A stretch of DNA of 64,000 nt from assembly GCF_029626025.1 (NCBI RefSeq), contig NZ_JARUBF010000001.1, positions 2,790,001 through 2,854,000 of the forward strand, given 5' to 3'. Positions 16,065-25,213 of this stretch are shown here, one piece after another. Within the stretch, counting starts at the first letter, position 1. Each line of letters starts with the position of its first letter. The DNA comes from Solwaraspora sp. WMMD406 (GTDB lineage: Bacteria > Actinomycetota > Actinomycetes > Mycobacteriales > Micromonosporaceae). Under the pieces are notes generated by a model, which searched no databases, was not told the DNA's origin, and saw only the letters and a program-made list of their open reading frames with translations. The position numbers were made by a program, and so were the translations under genes.

Positions 16065-18221
16065 GTGGCGGTCGAAGGCGTGACGGCGGTCGGTGACGAC
16101 GAGCATCTCTGGTTGGAGGAGGTGGCGGCTGAGCGGGCACTGGACTGGGTCGGGCGGCACAACACCGAGACCGTCGAGGCGTTCGCCGCCGACCCCCGGT
16201 TCACCCGGCTGCGTCAGAGCCTGCGCGAGGTGCTGGACTCCGCCGACCGGATTCCCCAGCCGGCCTGGCGCGGGACGTACCTGTACAACCTGTGGCAGGA
16301 CAAGCAGCACCCGCGCGGTCTGTGGCGACGCGCCAGCGTCGACTCCTACCGGCAGGCGTCGCCGCTCTGGGAGGTGCTCCTCGACATCGACGAACTGGCC
16401 CGGGCCGAGGGCGTCAGCTGGGTATGGCAGGCACCGCACCTGCTGCGTCCCAGCTACGACCGCTGCCTGGTCCGGCTCTCCCGAGGTGGATCCGACGCCG
16501 CGGTGGTGCGCGAGTTCGACCTGACCACCCGGGAGTTCGTCGACGACGGGTTCGTCCTGCCCGAGGCCAAGAGCACCGTCGGCTGGATCGACGTCGATCA
16601 CATCTATGTCGGCACCGACTTCGGCCCCGGCTCGCTGACCACGTCCGGCTATCCACGGACGATCCGCAGCTGGCGGCGTGGCACCGCACTGGCCGACGCC
16701 CCGGTGGTGTTCAGCGGCGACGTCGACGACGTGCTGGTGTCGGCGGCCCACGATCCCACCCCCGGCTACACCCGCGACGTCGTCACCCGGCGTACCGAGT
16801 TCTTCCGCAGCGAGACCTACCTGCTGCGGCCCGACGGCGCGGCGCGGCGGATCGAAGTCCCCACCGACGCCGAGATCGACCTGCACCGGCAGTGGCTGGT
16901 GATCCGGTTGCGTAGCGCGTGGCGGGTCGGAGCGGCCGAGTATCCGGCCGGGGCGGTGCTGGTCACCGCGCTGGACCCGTTCCTGGCTGGCGAACGGGAC
17001 CTCGCCGTGGTGTTCGAACCCACCGAACGGACCTCGTTCAGCTACCACGTGTGGACCCGCGACCATCTGCTGCTGGCCACACTCACCGACGTCCGCAGCG
17101 AGATCACCGTGCTGACCCCACGGACCGACGGCTGGGAGCGGCGGATCCTGGGCGACGCCGGGGGATTCGACCACACGGAGGTCGTCGACACCGAACCCGA
17201 CCAGGGCGACGGGTTCCTCCTCGACACCAGCGGGTTCACCCGTCCGCCGACCCTGCTACTGGGGAGCGTCGACGGTCCGGTGGAAACCCTGAAACGTGGA
17301 CCGGCGTTTTTCGACGCCGACCAGATCAGTGTGCGGCAGTTCTTCGCCGTCTCCGCGGACGGCACCGAGGTGCCGTACTTCCTGGTGGCTCCGGACGCCG
17401 TCGCGACCGCCGCCCCGCCTGCCGCAGCAGCGACCGCCGCCCCGCCTGCCGCAGCAGCGGCCGGGGCCGCGAACGGTGCCGACGCCGACGGTACCGACGC
17501 CGACGCCGGCTCGGCCGCCGGACTCACCCTGATGACCGGGTACGGCGGGTTCGAGGTCGCCTGGACCCCGGCCTACAGCGGGATCATCGGCCGGGGCTGG
17601 CTCGCGCGGGGCGGCAGCTACGTGGTGGCCAACATCCGGGGCGGCGGCGAGTACGGTCCCCGCTGGCACGACGCCGCCCTACGGGAGAACCGGCCCCGGG
17701 CGTACGAGGACTTCGCCGCCGTGGCGACCGACCTGGTCGCCCGGGGCCTGACCACCCCGGATCGCCTCGGCATCTTCGGTGGCAGCAACGGCGGCCTGCT
17801 GATGGGCGTCATGCTGACCCGCTATCCGGAACTGTTCGGCGCGATCGTCGGGCAGGTCCCGCTGCTGGACATGCGTCGCTACCACAAGCTGCTCGCCGGG
17901 GCGTCCTGGATGGCCGAGTACGGCGACCCGGACGATCCGGCCGACTGGGCGTTCCTGCGCGGATACTCGCCCTACCACAACATCGCGCCGGGCCGGCCGT
18001 ACCCGCCGACGTTGTTCGTCACCTCGACCCGCGACGACCGGGTGCATCCCGGTCACGCTCGCAAGATGGTCGCCCGGCTGCGCGAGCACGGCTACGACGT
18101 GAGCTACTACGAGAATGTCGAAGGTGGACACGGCGCGGCGGCCGACAACGCACAGCAGGCGTTCAAGTGGGCGCTGCTGCTGGAGTTCGTCCGTCGGGCG
18201 CTGACCGCCGATCGACGCTGA
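16065..18221 (+). CDS. Prolyl oligopeptidase-family serine peptidase (S9A)
   Basis: This 718-residue cytoplasmic peptidase should cleave short peptides after proline or a related residue. The N-terminal beta-propeller begins with DEHLWLEEV and KQHPRGLWRR. The C-terminal alpha/beta hydrolase domain has GYGGFEV, the nucleophile elbow GGSNGG (Ser near 573), Asp in TSTRDDRVHPGH and His in VEGGHGAAAD. Between the domains (about 17400-17520) an Ala/Pro-rich insert with duplicated PPAAAATA units separates the hinge strands, which is unusual in this family. The GTG at 16065 follows GAAGGG by 8 bases. No signal peptide is present. Confidence 0.9.
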   Translation: MAVEGVTAVGDDEHLWLEEVAAERALDWVGRHNTETVEAFAADPRFTRLRQSLREVLDSADRIPQPAWRGTYLYNLWQDKQHPRGLWRRASVDSYRQASPLWEVLLDIDELARAEGVSWVWQAPHLLRPSYDRCLVRLSRGGSDAAVVREFDLTTREFVDDGFVLPEAKSTVGWIDVDHIYVGTDFGPGSLTTSGYPRTIRSWRRGTALADAPVVFSGDVDDVLVSAAHDPTPGYTRDVVTRRTEFFRSETYLLRPDGAARRIEVPTDAEIDLHRQWLVIRLRSAWRVGAAEYPAGAVLVTALDPFLAGERDLAVVFEPTERTSFSYHVWTRDHLLLATLTDVRSEITVLTPRTDGWERRILGDAGGFDHTEVVDTEPDQGDGFLLDTSGFTRPPTLLLGSVDGPVETLKRGPAFFDADQISVRQFFAVSADGTEVPYFLVAPDAVATAAPPAAAATAAPPAAAAAGAANGADADGTDADAGSAAGLTLMTGYGGFEVAWTPAYSGIIGRGWLARGGSYVVANIRGGGEYGPRWHDAALRENRPRAYEDFAAVATDLVARGLTTPDRLGIFGGSNGGLLMGVMLTRYPELFGAIVGQVPLLDMRRYHKLLAGASWMAEYGDPDDPADWAFLRGYSPYHNIAPGRPYPPTLFVTSTRDDRVHPGHARKMVARLREHGYDVSYYENVEGGHGAAADNAQQAFKWALLLEFVRRALTADRR

Positions 18222-18388
18222 CCGGCTGCGGCCTGTTCGGTGGTGGGTTGAACGCCTGGGTCCGGGCACTGCTCGACGAGGTGCCAGCGGGGTGATCCGG
18301 ACGGCGCGGTGACGGCCGGTGCGCGGGGATCCGGTGCCTCGGCCGGCTGGCGAACGCTCAATCTGAGCGGTTGATCCTGGTAGATGTG

Positions 18389-18439
18389 TTGACAGGCGAT
18401 CATCTATTAGTGAACTCTCTTTACAGAGAGCGCTCTCTG
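18389..18439 (+). promoter_or_regulatory. TTGACA box and LacI-type palindrome before the secreted protease
   Basis: TTGACA (18389-18394) is followed by a 16-bp perfect palindrome, CAGAGAGCGCTCTCTG (18424-18439), 38 bases before the ATG. Its core is a GAGAGCGCTCTC-type sequence resembling CebR-class LacI operators (TGGGAGCGCTCCCA). The same core occurs near the GH81 gene at 39829. The -10 element is not obvious. Confidence 0.6.
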
Positions 18440-18476
18440 GACCTGTCACCCCCTCCCACCTTCCGGAGGTTCACCC

Positions 18477-20069
18477 ATGAGACACACCTGGGGAGCGCTG
18501 CTGGGCCTGGCCCTTGCCGCGAGCCTGATCGCCGTACCGCCGACCGCCGCCAGTGCCGCGCCGCACACCACCTCGGTCGGTGCCGGCGTAGCCGACAGCC
18601 CCGTAGCCGACAGCCCCGTAGCCGACAGCCCCGCAGCCGACAGCCCCGCAGCCGGCGCCTTGCCAGCCGAACAGCTCGCCGCTCTGCGCCGGGACCTCGA
18701 CCTGACCACCGAGGAGCTGACCACCCGGTTGGCCGTCGAGCGACTCGCCCCGTCGATCGAGCGACGGTTGCGAGCCGAGCTGGCCGACACGTACGCCGGG
18801 ACCTGGGTCGCCGCCGACGGCCGTACCGTCGTCGTCGGGGTGACCGACCCGGCGCGGGCCGACCGGGTCCGCGCGGCCGGTGCCCAGCCCCGGATCGTCG
18901 CCCGGAAGCTGGCCGAGCTGGACCGGCTCGCCGCCGGACTCGACCGGCGGGCCGCGACCGCCAGCCCGGCCGTGCACGCCTGGTACGTCGACCCGGTCAG
19001 CAACACGGTGGCGATCCAGGCGGCGAACGCCACGGCGGCCACCACCTTCGCCCGAGCCGCCGGGCTGCCCGTCGACGCCGTCTCCGCCGTCGTCAGCGCC
19101 GACGCCTACCGGCCGGTGTACGACATCCGGGGCGGTGACCAGTACGTCATCAACAACTCCGTGCTCTGCTCGGTCGGCTTCGCCGTCGCCGGCGGCTTCG
19201 TCACCGCCGGCCACTGCGGCGGCGTCGGCGCGTCCACCGCCGGCAGCGGGGTCGCCCAAGGTACGTTCCGGGGCTCGTCATTCCCCGGCGACGACTACGC
19301 CTGGGTGCAGACCAACGCCAACTGGGTGCCCCGGCCCTGGGTCAACAACTACGGCGGCGGCACCGTCACCGTCACCGGATCCCAGGAAGCGGCGGTCGGT
19401 GCCGCCGTCTGCCGCTCCGGCCGGACCACCGGGTGGCGGTGCGGCACCATCACCGCCAAGAATGTCACCGTCAACTACTCCGGGCAGCTCGTCTACGGAC
19501 TGGTGTCCAGCACCGCGTGTGCCCAGCCCGGTGACTCCGGCGGCTCGTTCCTCGCCGGCACCCAGGCCCAGGGCGTCACCTCCGGAGCCGGCGGCACCTG
19601 CGGTTCCGGTGGCACCACCGTCTACCAGCCGGTCAACGAGATCCTGTCCCGTTACGGGCTGACGCTGACCACCACCGGTAGCGGCGGCGCGACGAGCCGG
19701 CTCATCGGGCTGGCCGACAAGTGCATCGACGTACCGAATTCCAACGGCGTCGACGGCCAGCACCTGCAGTTGTACCGCTGCAACGGCACCAACGCCCAGA
19801 ACTGGACGTTCCCCGGTGACGGCACCATCCGGGCGCTGGGGCTCTGCATGGACGTCGCCTGGGGCTCCACCGCCAACGGCGCGGTCGTCCAGCTGGCGAA
19901 CTGCAGCGGCAACCCGGCCCAGCAGTGGGTGCTCTCCGGTGCCGGTGACCTGGTCAACCCGCAGGCGAACAAGTGCGTCGACGTGGTCGACTGGAACACC
20001 GCCGACGGCGCCCGACTGATCATCTACGAGTGCCACGGCGGTGCCAACCAGAAGTGGCGTCGCGGCTGA
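18477..20069 (+). CDS. Secreted alpha-lytic-type serine protease (S1) with ricin B lectin domain
   Basis: This 530-residue exported zymogen has a signal peptide to about residue 29. A short VADSP repeat encoded by 15-bp tandem units follows, then a streptogrisin-type pro-region (to about 210) and the protease domain. Catalytic residues are His in TAGHCGG, Asp in GDDYAWV and Ser in GDSGGSF; CSVGF and TAGHC hold the first disulfide. The last 130 residues are a beta-trefoil with three QxW repeats (QNW, QQW, QKW), expected to bind polysaccharide. A GGAGG site precedes the ATG. The upstream palindrome suggests carbohydrate-responsive control. Confidence 0.92.
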   Translation: MRHTWGALLGLALAASLIAVPPTAASAAPHTTSVGAGVADSPVADSPVADSPAADSPAAGALPAEQLAALRRDLDLTTEELTTRLAVERLAPSIERRLRAELADTYAGTWVAADGRTVVVGVTDPARADRVRAAGAQPRIVARKLAELDRLAAGLDRRAATASPAVHAWYVDPVSNTVAIQAANATAATTFARAAGLPVDAVSAVVSADAYRPVYDIRGGDQYVINNSVLCSVGFAVAGGFVTAGHCGGVGASTAGSGVAQGTFRGSSFPGDDYAWVQTNANWVPRPWVNNYGGGTVTVTGSQEAAVGAAVCRSGRTTGWRCGTITAKNVTVNYSGQLVYGLVSSTACAQPGDSGGSFLAGTQAQGVTSGAGGTCGSGGTTVYQPVNEILSRYGLTLTTTGSGGATSRLIGLADKCIDVPNSNGVDGQHLQLYRCNGTNAQNWTFPGDGTIRALGLCMDVAWGSTANGAVVQLANCSGNPAQQWVLSGAGDLVNPQANKCVDVVDWNTADGARLIIYECHGGANQKWRRG

Positions 20070-20268
20070 CCGGTTTCCGTGAGCGGCATGCCCTGCTCAG
20101 CTTCCGTGACCGGTGTCATCCGCCCCCGACGAGCCCGGTCGGCTGCTGCGGCCCTATGTTGAGATCCGGGTGCGGGACGCGCTCGCGGTGACCGGCGACG
20201 GATCGGTCGCCTTACCTGCACGACGGCCGGCCGGTGGGACCGCACCGGACGGGAGAGAGGACCGAGAC

Positions 20269-20757
20269 GTGGGCATCTACGACATTCCGCTGACCACTCT
20301 GGCTGGTGCGCCAGCGTCGCTGGGGGACTTCGCCGGCAAGGCCATGCTCGTGGTCAACGTGGCGTCCAGATGCGGGCTCACTCCGCAGTACGCCGACCTC
20401 GAACAGCTGCACGAGCAGTACGCCGAGCGGGGCTTCACTGTCGTCGGCTTCCCCTGCAACCAGTTCGGTGGCCAGGAGCCGGGCAGCGCCGAGGAGATCC
20501 AGGAGTTCTGCTCGGCGACGTACGGCGTGACGTTTCCGATGTTCGACAAGGTCGAAGTCAACGGCCCCGGCCGGCACCCGGTCTACACGGAGCTGGTGAC
20601 CGCGACCGACACGGACGGCAATGCCGGCGACGTGCAGTGGAACTTCGAGAAGTTCCTGGTGGCACCGGACGGCGCGGTGGTCGGCCGGTTCCGGCCGCGG
20701 GTCGTGCCGACCGACGCCACGCTGGTCGCCGCGATCGAAAAGCAGCTGCCCCGGTAG
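20269..20757 (+). CDS. Glutathione peroxidase-family thiol peroxidase
   Basis: This 162-residue cytoplasmic enzyme reduces peroxides; bacterial members usually take electrons from thioredoxin (actinomycetes use mycothiol, not glutathione). The catalytic tetrad is visible: Cys in NVASRCGLT, Gln in FPCNQFGGQEP, Trp and Asn in VQWNFEKF. A further Cys in EEIQEFCSATYG may be the resolving one. The GTG at 20269 has GGGAGAGAGG about 8 bases upstream. A strong hairpin (20822-20851) ends the transcript. Confidence 0.9.
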   Translation: MGIYDIPLTTLAGAPASLGDFAGKAMLVVNVASRCGLTPQYADLEQLHEQYAERGFTVVGFPCNQFGGQEPGSAEEIQEFCSATYGVTFPMFDKVEVNGPGRHPVYTELVTATDTDGNAGDVQWNFEKFLVAPDGAVVGRFRPRVVPTDATLVAAIEKQLPR

Positions 20758-20821
20758 GAGCACCGGCGGGACGGCGGTCTTCTCCTGGTCGATGGTCCGA
20801 TGCGATCGAGGGGCGGTTCTC

Positions 20822-20851
20822 GTGGGCGGCTGGCCTCGGCCAGCCGCCCAC
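20822..20851. terminator. Hairpin after the glutathione peroxidase gene
   Basis: Perfect 13-bp arms (GTGGGCGGCTGGC and its complement) surround a CTCG loop. It lies between the peroxidase stop and the remnants of the patatin-like gene on the other strand. Confidence 0.85.
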
Positions 20852-20855
20852 TCAC

Positions 20856-21705
20856 GAATCGACCATGTCGTCGCGGACCGGTAGGAACACCGTGGCGACG
20901 GCCATCGCCGAGGCCGGTCGGTCAGCGGCCGTACCGCGCCGAAGGCCGCCTCGCGTAGGCCCGCCACGATGGTCAGCGGTGCCAGCACCAGCAGGACCAG
21001 CGCGATGAACAGCCCGGTCGCCGGCGTCCTTCCAGCGGGGACCCCAGCAGGCGGCCTCACATCGGAGCCGGTTCCAGGACCGCCAGGTGTGGCCGAGAGT
21101 GCCCAGCACGACGAGGGTTGCGGCCAGCGCGACGCCAGCCGTGGTGTTCGACGCCCAGTCAGAGCCGCCCCCCGCCGGGTGCCGCCACGTCGACGGTCAG
21201 CAGCACGAGCAGGACGACCGCCGCCGCCCGGGCCGGGCCGGCGACCAGTGGCAGCAGAGTGAGGACCGGACGCAGGATCAGCAGTAGGACTCGGACCAGG
21301 TAGGCGGGCCAGGCGCGACTTACCGGCCAGGTGGCGCGGTACATGAGATGGACAAGTCGGTTGGCCAGCCCGTACCGGTAACTGACCGGCAGATCGCGTA
21401 CGGTCTCGCTGCCCAGCGACACTCGACGGGTCAGTTGACCCCAGAGGCTGACAGCCAGTCTCGGCGCGTTGATTCTGCGCCGGCCGCACAGGTGATTTAC
21501 CTCGGCGTAGCTCGGTCGTGCCGTCCGGGCGCGGGCGGGTACGGCGCAGCACGTCGATCTCGGCGACCGCGCCGCCGATCCAGGTCGCCAGGCTGACCCC
21601 GCCGCGAAGTGCCAACGCGATCCGCAGCTCGCGGCAACTCGTCTGATCGGCGTCGGGTTTCCCGTCGCGCTCCTTGCCAGACGTTTCGGCTTGGCGTTGG
21701 GACAT
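20856..21705 (-). pseudogene. Decayed patatin-like protein gene
   Basis: Reading leftwards from an ATG at 21705, the product starts like actinobacterial patatin-like (DUF3376) proteins: RELRIALALRGGVSLATWIGGAVAEID holds the oxyanion Gly block. The frame then turns nonsensical. A second frame at 21159-21422 gives the C-terminal portion (VRDLPVSYRYGLANRLVHLMY plus membrane helices). A third carries GLFIALVLLVLAPLTIVAGL. The catalytic GxSxG and Asp regions are absent, so a large internal deletion and at least two frameshifts are needed. Full-length relatives are roughly 1000 residues (from memory). I regard it as non-functional. Confidence 0.6.
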
Positions 21706-21874
21706 GATCGATCACCACCAGCTCAACGGCCCGCCTTCGGCGACGTTCCCTGCCGTGATGGTGACACAACGTGAACAAGACTCGGGATAGTTTACCCGTA
21801 CCGGCGGGATGAACGATCGACCGCCAGTCGAACCATCACCCCGTGATAGGGCGGGACCGGTATCCCCAAAAACA

Positions 21875-21902
21875 TTGAAGAACGTACGTTTATCGATAGT
21901 GT
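21875..21902 (+). promoter_or_regulatory. Possible promoter of the trypsin-like protease gene
   Basis: TTGAAG (21875-21880), a 16-base spacer and TAGTGT (21897-21902) lie in an unusually AT-rich patch about 107 bases before the ATG. The rest of the 303-base gap 21706-22008 shows nothing clear. Confidence 0.35.
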
Positions 21903-22008
21903 TCGCACCGGGTACCCGCCGCGCCTGTCGCTCAGGCCATCCCACATCTGGTCCACGCATCGCCCACAAGGCCGTGCGGAACCCCCCGAAGATGAGGACA
22001 CCGCGACG

Positions 22009-22764
22009 ATGAAGCTGTTTCCCCTCCTGTCCCGAGCGCTGCTGGTCACCGGGTTCGTGATCGCCGGCCTGGCCGTGCCGGCCGCCGCCAGCGCCGCGCC
22101 CCCGTCGAGCACCGCGGACGAGGTCGGCACCCTGGTGGTCAACGGCCGGCCGGCCACCGAGAACTACTCGTTCATGGTCTACACGTCCGGCTGCACCGGC
22201 TCGTTGATCAAAGCCAACTGGGTGGTCACCGCCAAGCACTGCCCGACCCCCAGCTCGGTCCGCGTCGGCAGCGTCAACCGCACCAGCGGCGGCGTCGTCG
22301 TCCGGGTGACCCGGGCGGTCAACCACCCGACGATCGATGTCAAGCTGATGCAGCTGGCCAGCTCGGTCAGCTACGCCCCGGCGCCGATCCCCACCACCTC
22401 CGGCGCGGTCGGCACCGCCACCCGGATCATCGGCTGGGGGCAGACCTGCGCACCCCGGGGCTGCGGCTCCGCGCCGACCATCGCCCACGAGTTGGATACC
22501 TCGATCGTCGCGGACAGCCGCTGCCTGGGGATCAACGGGCGGTACGAAATCTGCACGAACAACACGAACGGCAACGCCGGTGCCTGCTACGGCGACTCCG
22601 GCGGCCCGCAGGTACGGCTGGCCTCCGGCCGCTGGTACCTGATCGGTGCCACCAGCCGCGCCGGGAACAACAACTCCACCTGCGCCACCGGCCCGTCGAT
22701 CTACGGTGACCTGACGTCGATCCGCAGCTGGATCAACACCCAGGTCGGCGGTCTCCCCGCCTGA
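22009..22764 (+). CDS. Secreted trypsin-like serine protease (S1A)
   Basis: This 251-residue exported protease has a signal peptide ending near AASAAPP and a short propeptide. The mature protein begins near VVNGRPATENY. Catalytic residues are His in VTAKHCP, Asp in HPTIDVKLMQL and Ser in CYGDSGGPQV. Cys pairs fit the trypsin fold (SGCTGS with KHC, and ACYGD with STCAT). A GAGGA site lies 9 bases before the ATG. It is monocistronic, ended by an 18-bp hairpin (22813-22854). Confidence 0.9.
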   Translation: MKLFPLLSRALLVTGFVIAGLAVPAAASAAPPSSTADEVGTLVVNGRPATENYSFMVYTSGCTGSLIKANWVVTAKHCPTPSSVRVGSVNRTSGGVVVRVTRAVNHPTIDVKLMQLASSVSYAPAPIPTTSGAVGTATRIIGWGQTCAPRGCGSAPTIAHELDTSIVADSRCLGINGRYEICTNNTNGNAGACYGDSGGPQVRLASGRWYLIGATSRAGNNNSTCATGPSIYGDLTSIRSWINTQVGGLPA

Positions 22765-22812
22765 TCCACCCGCTCGGTCCGCCCCCGAGCCATGGGGCAG
22801 CCGTTCGACACC

Positions 22813-22854
22813 GCTCCGGTTCGCCGCGCGAATCACCGCGCGGCGAACCGGAGC
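22813..22854. terminator. Hairpin after the trypsin-like protease gene
   Basis: Perfect 18-bp arms (GCTCCGGTTCGCCGCGCG and its complement) flank the loop AATCAC. It also lies just 5' of the next membrane-protein gene. Confidence 0.88.
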
Positions 22855-22867
22855 CGCCACTGCCGGT

Positions 22868-23920
22868 ATGGTGCCTGCTGTGCAGCCCCCGACCCGCCCG
22901 CGCCCGCCCCTGTTGCGGCGGGCGCTCCAGGTCGTCGTCGTCGGAGTCTTCGTCGGCTTCATCGTCTGGGCCGTCGCCGGCCAGTGGTCCCAGGTACGGG
23001 CCACCGCCGCCGACCTCTCACCGGCCGGCCTGCTGCTCGCCACCGCTGCCGCGCTCGCCGCGTTGTGGTGCACCTTCCTGAGCTGGCGGGCGATCCTCAG
23101 CGACTTCGGCAGCACCATCCCGGTCGCCGCCAGCGCGCGGATCTTCTTTCTCGGCCAGCTCGGCAAGTACCTGCCGGGCAAGCTCTGGCCGATCCTCACC
23201 CAGGCCCGGCTCGGTCGCGCCTATCAGGTTCCCGGCCGGGCCTCCGCCGCCGCCGCGCTGTTGGTGATGGCCGTCTCGCTCGGCACCGGCCTGCTGCTGA
23301 CCGCTGCCCTGCTGCCACTGGTCAGCCCGGCGGCGTTCGACGACTACTGGTGGACGTTGCTGGCGTTGCCGCTCGCCGCGATCGCGCTGTGGCCGCCCGT
23401 ACTCAACTGGGGTCTGGCGCGAGCCATGCGGCTGGCCCGCCGCGAACCGATGCCCCGGCCGCTGACGCCGCGCGGCATCAGCCAATCCGTCGGCTGGTCG
23501 GTCCTGGCTTGGCTCGGCTACGGCGGGCACCTCTGGGCGTTGTTGTGGGGGCTCGACGCCGAGGCCGCACACCTGGTCGTTCTCTCCGTCGCCGCGTTCG
23601 CCGGTTCGTGGGCGATCGGCTTTCTGCTGCTGGTGGCTCCGGCCGGCGCGGGGCCCCGGGAGGCCGCCCTGGTGGTCATTCTCGGTGCCAGCGTGGGTCA
23701 GCCGGTCGCGCTGGTCGCCGCCGTGCTGTCCCGCCTGCTGATCACCCTCCTCGACGTCGCCGCCGCCGTGTTCGTCATCGCCGTTCACCGGCGTCGTACG
23801 GCAGCGGCCGGCGATCCCGCGCCGACTGGCCCGACACCGGTCGGCGATGCCGCACCCGTCGGCGATCGGGCACCCACCGGTGCCGGGCACCAGGACGCCG
23901 TGACACCGACGGGACCGTAG
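22868..23920 (+). CDS. Integral membrane protein, lysylphosphatidylglycerol synthase TM-region family
   Basis: This is a polytopic protein of 350 residues with about eight helices, starting with VVVVGVFVGFIVWAVAG. It has the family block IFFLGQLGKYLPGKLWPI and the conserved segment LLLVAPAGAGPREAALV. Such proteins (UPF0104/AglD-like) lack the aminoacyltransferase domain of MprF and are often found with glycosyltransferases, where lipid or glycolipid translocation has been proposed. The tail is a hydrophilic TGPTPVGDAAPVGDRAPTG repeat. A GTG at 22880 is an alternative start. The downstream GT4 gene, 42 bp away on the same strand, is probably co-transcribed. Confidence 0.85.
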   Translation: MVPAVQPPTRPRPPLLRRALQVVVVGVFVGFIVWAVAGQWSQVRATAADLSPAGLLLATAAALAALWCTFLSWRAILSDFGSTIPVAASARIFFLGQLGKYLPGKLWPILTQARLGRAYQVPGRASAAAALLVMAVSLGTGLLLTAALLPLVSPAAFDDYWWTLLALPLAAIALWPPVLNWGLARAMRLARREPMPRPLTPRGISQSVGWSVLAWLGYGGHLWALLWGLDAEAAHLVVLSVAAFAGSWAIGFLLLVAPAGAGPREAALVVILGASVGQPVALVAAVLSRLLITLLDVAAAVFVIAVHRRRTAAAGDPAPTGPTPVGDAAPVGDRAPTGAGHQDAVTPTGP

Positions 23921-23962
23921 CCAGGATCGGGCGGATCGCGGACGCGGCGCTACACTGCCTCC

Positions 23963-25213
23963 GTGCGTTGGCTGGTGTTCGGAACATACGAAGCGCAGCG
24001 GCACCCCCGGATCGCGGTCCTCATCGAGGGACTTCGCAGCGCTGGCGACGACGTCGTCGAGATCAACGCACCACTCGGCCTGGACACCGCCGCCCGGGTC
24101 GCGATGCTGCGTCAACCGTGGCGACTGCCGCTGCTCGCGGCGAAGCTGGTGCGCTGCTGGACCTCCCTCGCCCGGCGGGCACGCCGACACCGCAAACCCG
24201 GCGCGGTCGACGCCGTCCTGGTCGGATACCTCGGCCACTTCGACGTCCGGCTCGCCCGGCTGCTGTTCCGGCGTACCCCGATCGTGCTGGACCATCTGGT
24301 CTCCGCCGCCGGCACTGCCCGAGACCGGGGTCTGACCAGCGGTGGTCCCGCCGGTAGCGGTGGGTTGAAGGCCCGGCTGATGCGGACGATCGACTCCGGT
24401 GCGCTCCGTAGTGCCGACCTCGTCGTCGTCGACACGGCCGAACACGCGTCCGCGCTGCCGCCCGGGGCCGCCGATCGAGGAGTGGTCGCGCTCGTCGGGG
24501 CCGGCCGTGACTGGTTCGCCGCCCGCCCGACCGCGCCGGCCTTCCCCGAGGCGGACCCTGCCATGGCCGGGCAGAGCACCCCGACCGCCCCGCCCGGTCG
24601 CCGCCTGCGCGCCATCTTCGTCGGTCTCTACACCCCGCTGCACGGCACCATCACCCTCGGTGCGGCGCTCGCCCAACTCGCCGACGACGACCGGATCGAG
24701 ATCACCATGGTCGGCACCGGCCAGGAGTACGCCGAGTGCCGGGCCGCCGCCGCCAGCAATCCCCGGATCACCTGGATCGACTGGGCGACGTCAGCCGAGT
24801 TGCCGGATCTGGTCGCCGGCCACGACGTCGCACTGGGCATCTTCGGCACCACCGACAAAGCGCTCGATGTCGTACCGACCAAGGTCTTTCAAGGCGCGGC
24901 GGCCGGCTGCGCCGTGCTGACCTCGGACACCCCGCCGCAGCGGCGGGTCCTCGGCGACGCGGCGATCCTCGTACCGCCGGGCGACCCGGCCGCGATCGCC
25001 GCCGCGTTGCGTCGGCTCGCCGACGATCCGGACCTGCTGCGGCTGCGGAGGGCGGCAGCAGGTCGCCGGGCCGACGAGTGTTTCCAGGCCGTGGCCGTCG
25101 TCGAGCCGGTACGGCGCCGGGCGGCCGACATGGCCGCCCCGGCGCACCGGTCCCGGCCCGGTCAGTCGGCGGGAAGCGCGGCTCGGATGTCGCCGACCCG
25201 GGTCAGCCCGTAG
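23963..25213 (+). CDS. Glycosyltransferase family 4-like protein
   Basis: This 416-residue cytoplasmic GT-B enzyme starts at a GTG with MRWLVFGTYEAQRHPRIAVL, a typical N-terminal Rossmann domain. The C-terminal domain carries the GT4 signature region LGIFGTTDKALDVVPTKVFQ and GCAVLTSDTPPQRRVLGDAAI, followed by the nucleotide-sugar helix VPPGDPAAIAAALRRL. The donor and acceptor are not predictable. The last 20 residues are low-complexity, and the 3' end overlaps the convergent membrane-GT gene by 52 bases. Confidence 0.85.
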   Translation: MRWLVFGTYEAQRHPRIAVLIEGLRSAGDDVVEINAPLGLDTAARVAMLRQPWRLPLLAAKLVRCWTSLARRARRHRKPGAVDAVLVGYLGHFDVRLARLLFRRTPIVLDHLVSAAGTARDRGLTSGGPAGSGGLKARLMRTIDSGALRSADLVVVDTAEHASALPPGAADRGVVALVGAGRDWFAARPTAPAFPEADPAMAGQSTPTAPPGRRLRAIFVGLYTPLHGTITLGAALAQLADDDRIEITMVGTGQEYAECRAAAASNPRITWIDWATSAELPDLVAGHDVALGIFGTTDKALDVVPTKVFQGAAAGCAVLTSDTPPQRRVLGDAAILVPPGDPAAIAAALRRLADDPDLLRLRRAAAGRRADECFQAVAVVEPVRRRAADMAAPAHRSRPGQSAGSAARMSPTRVSP

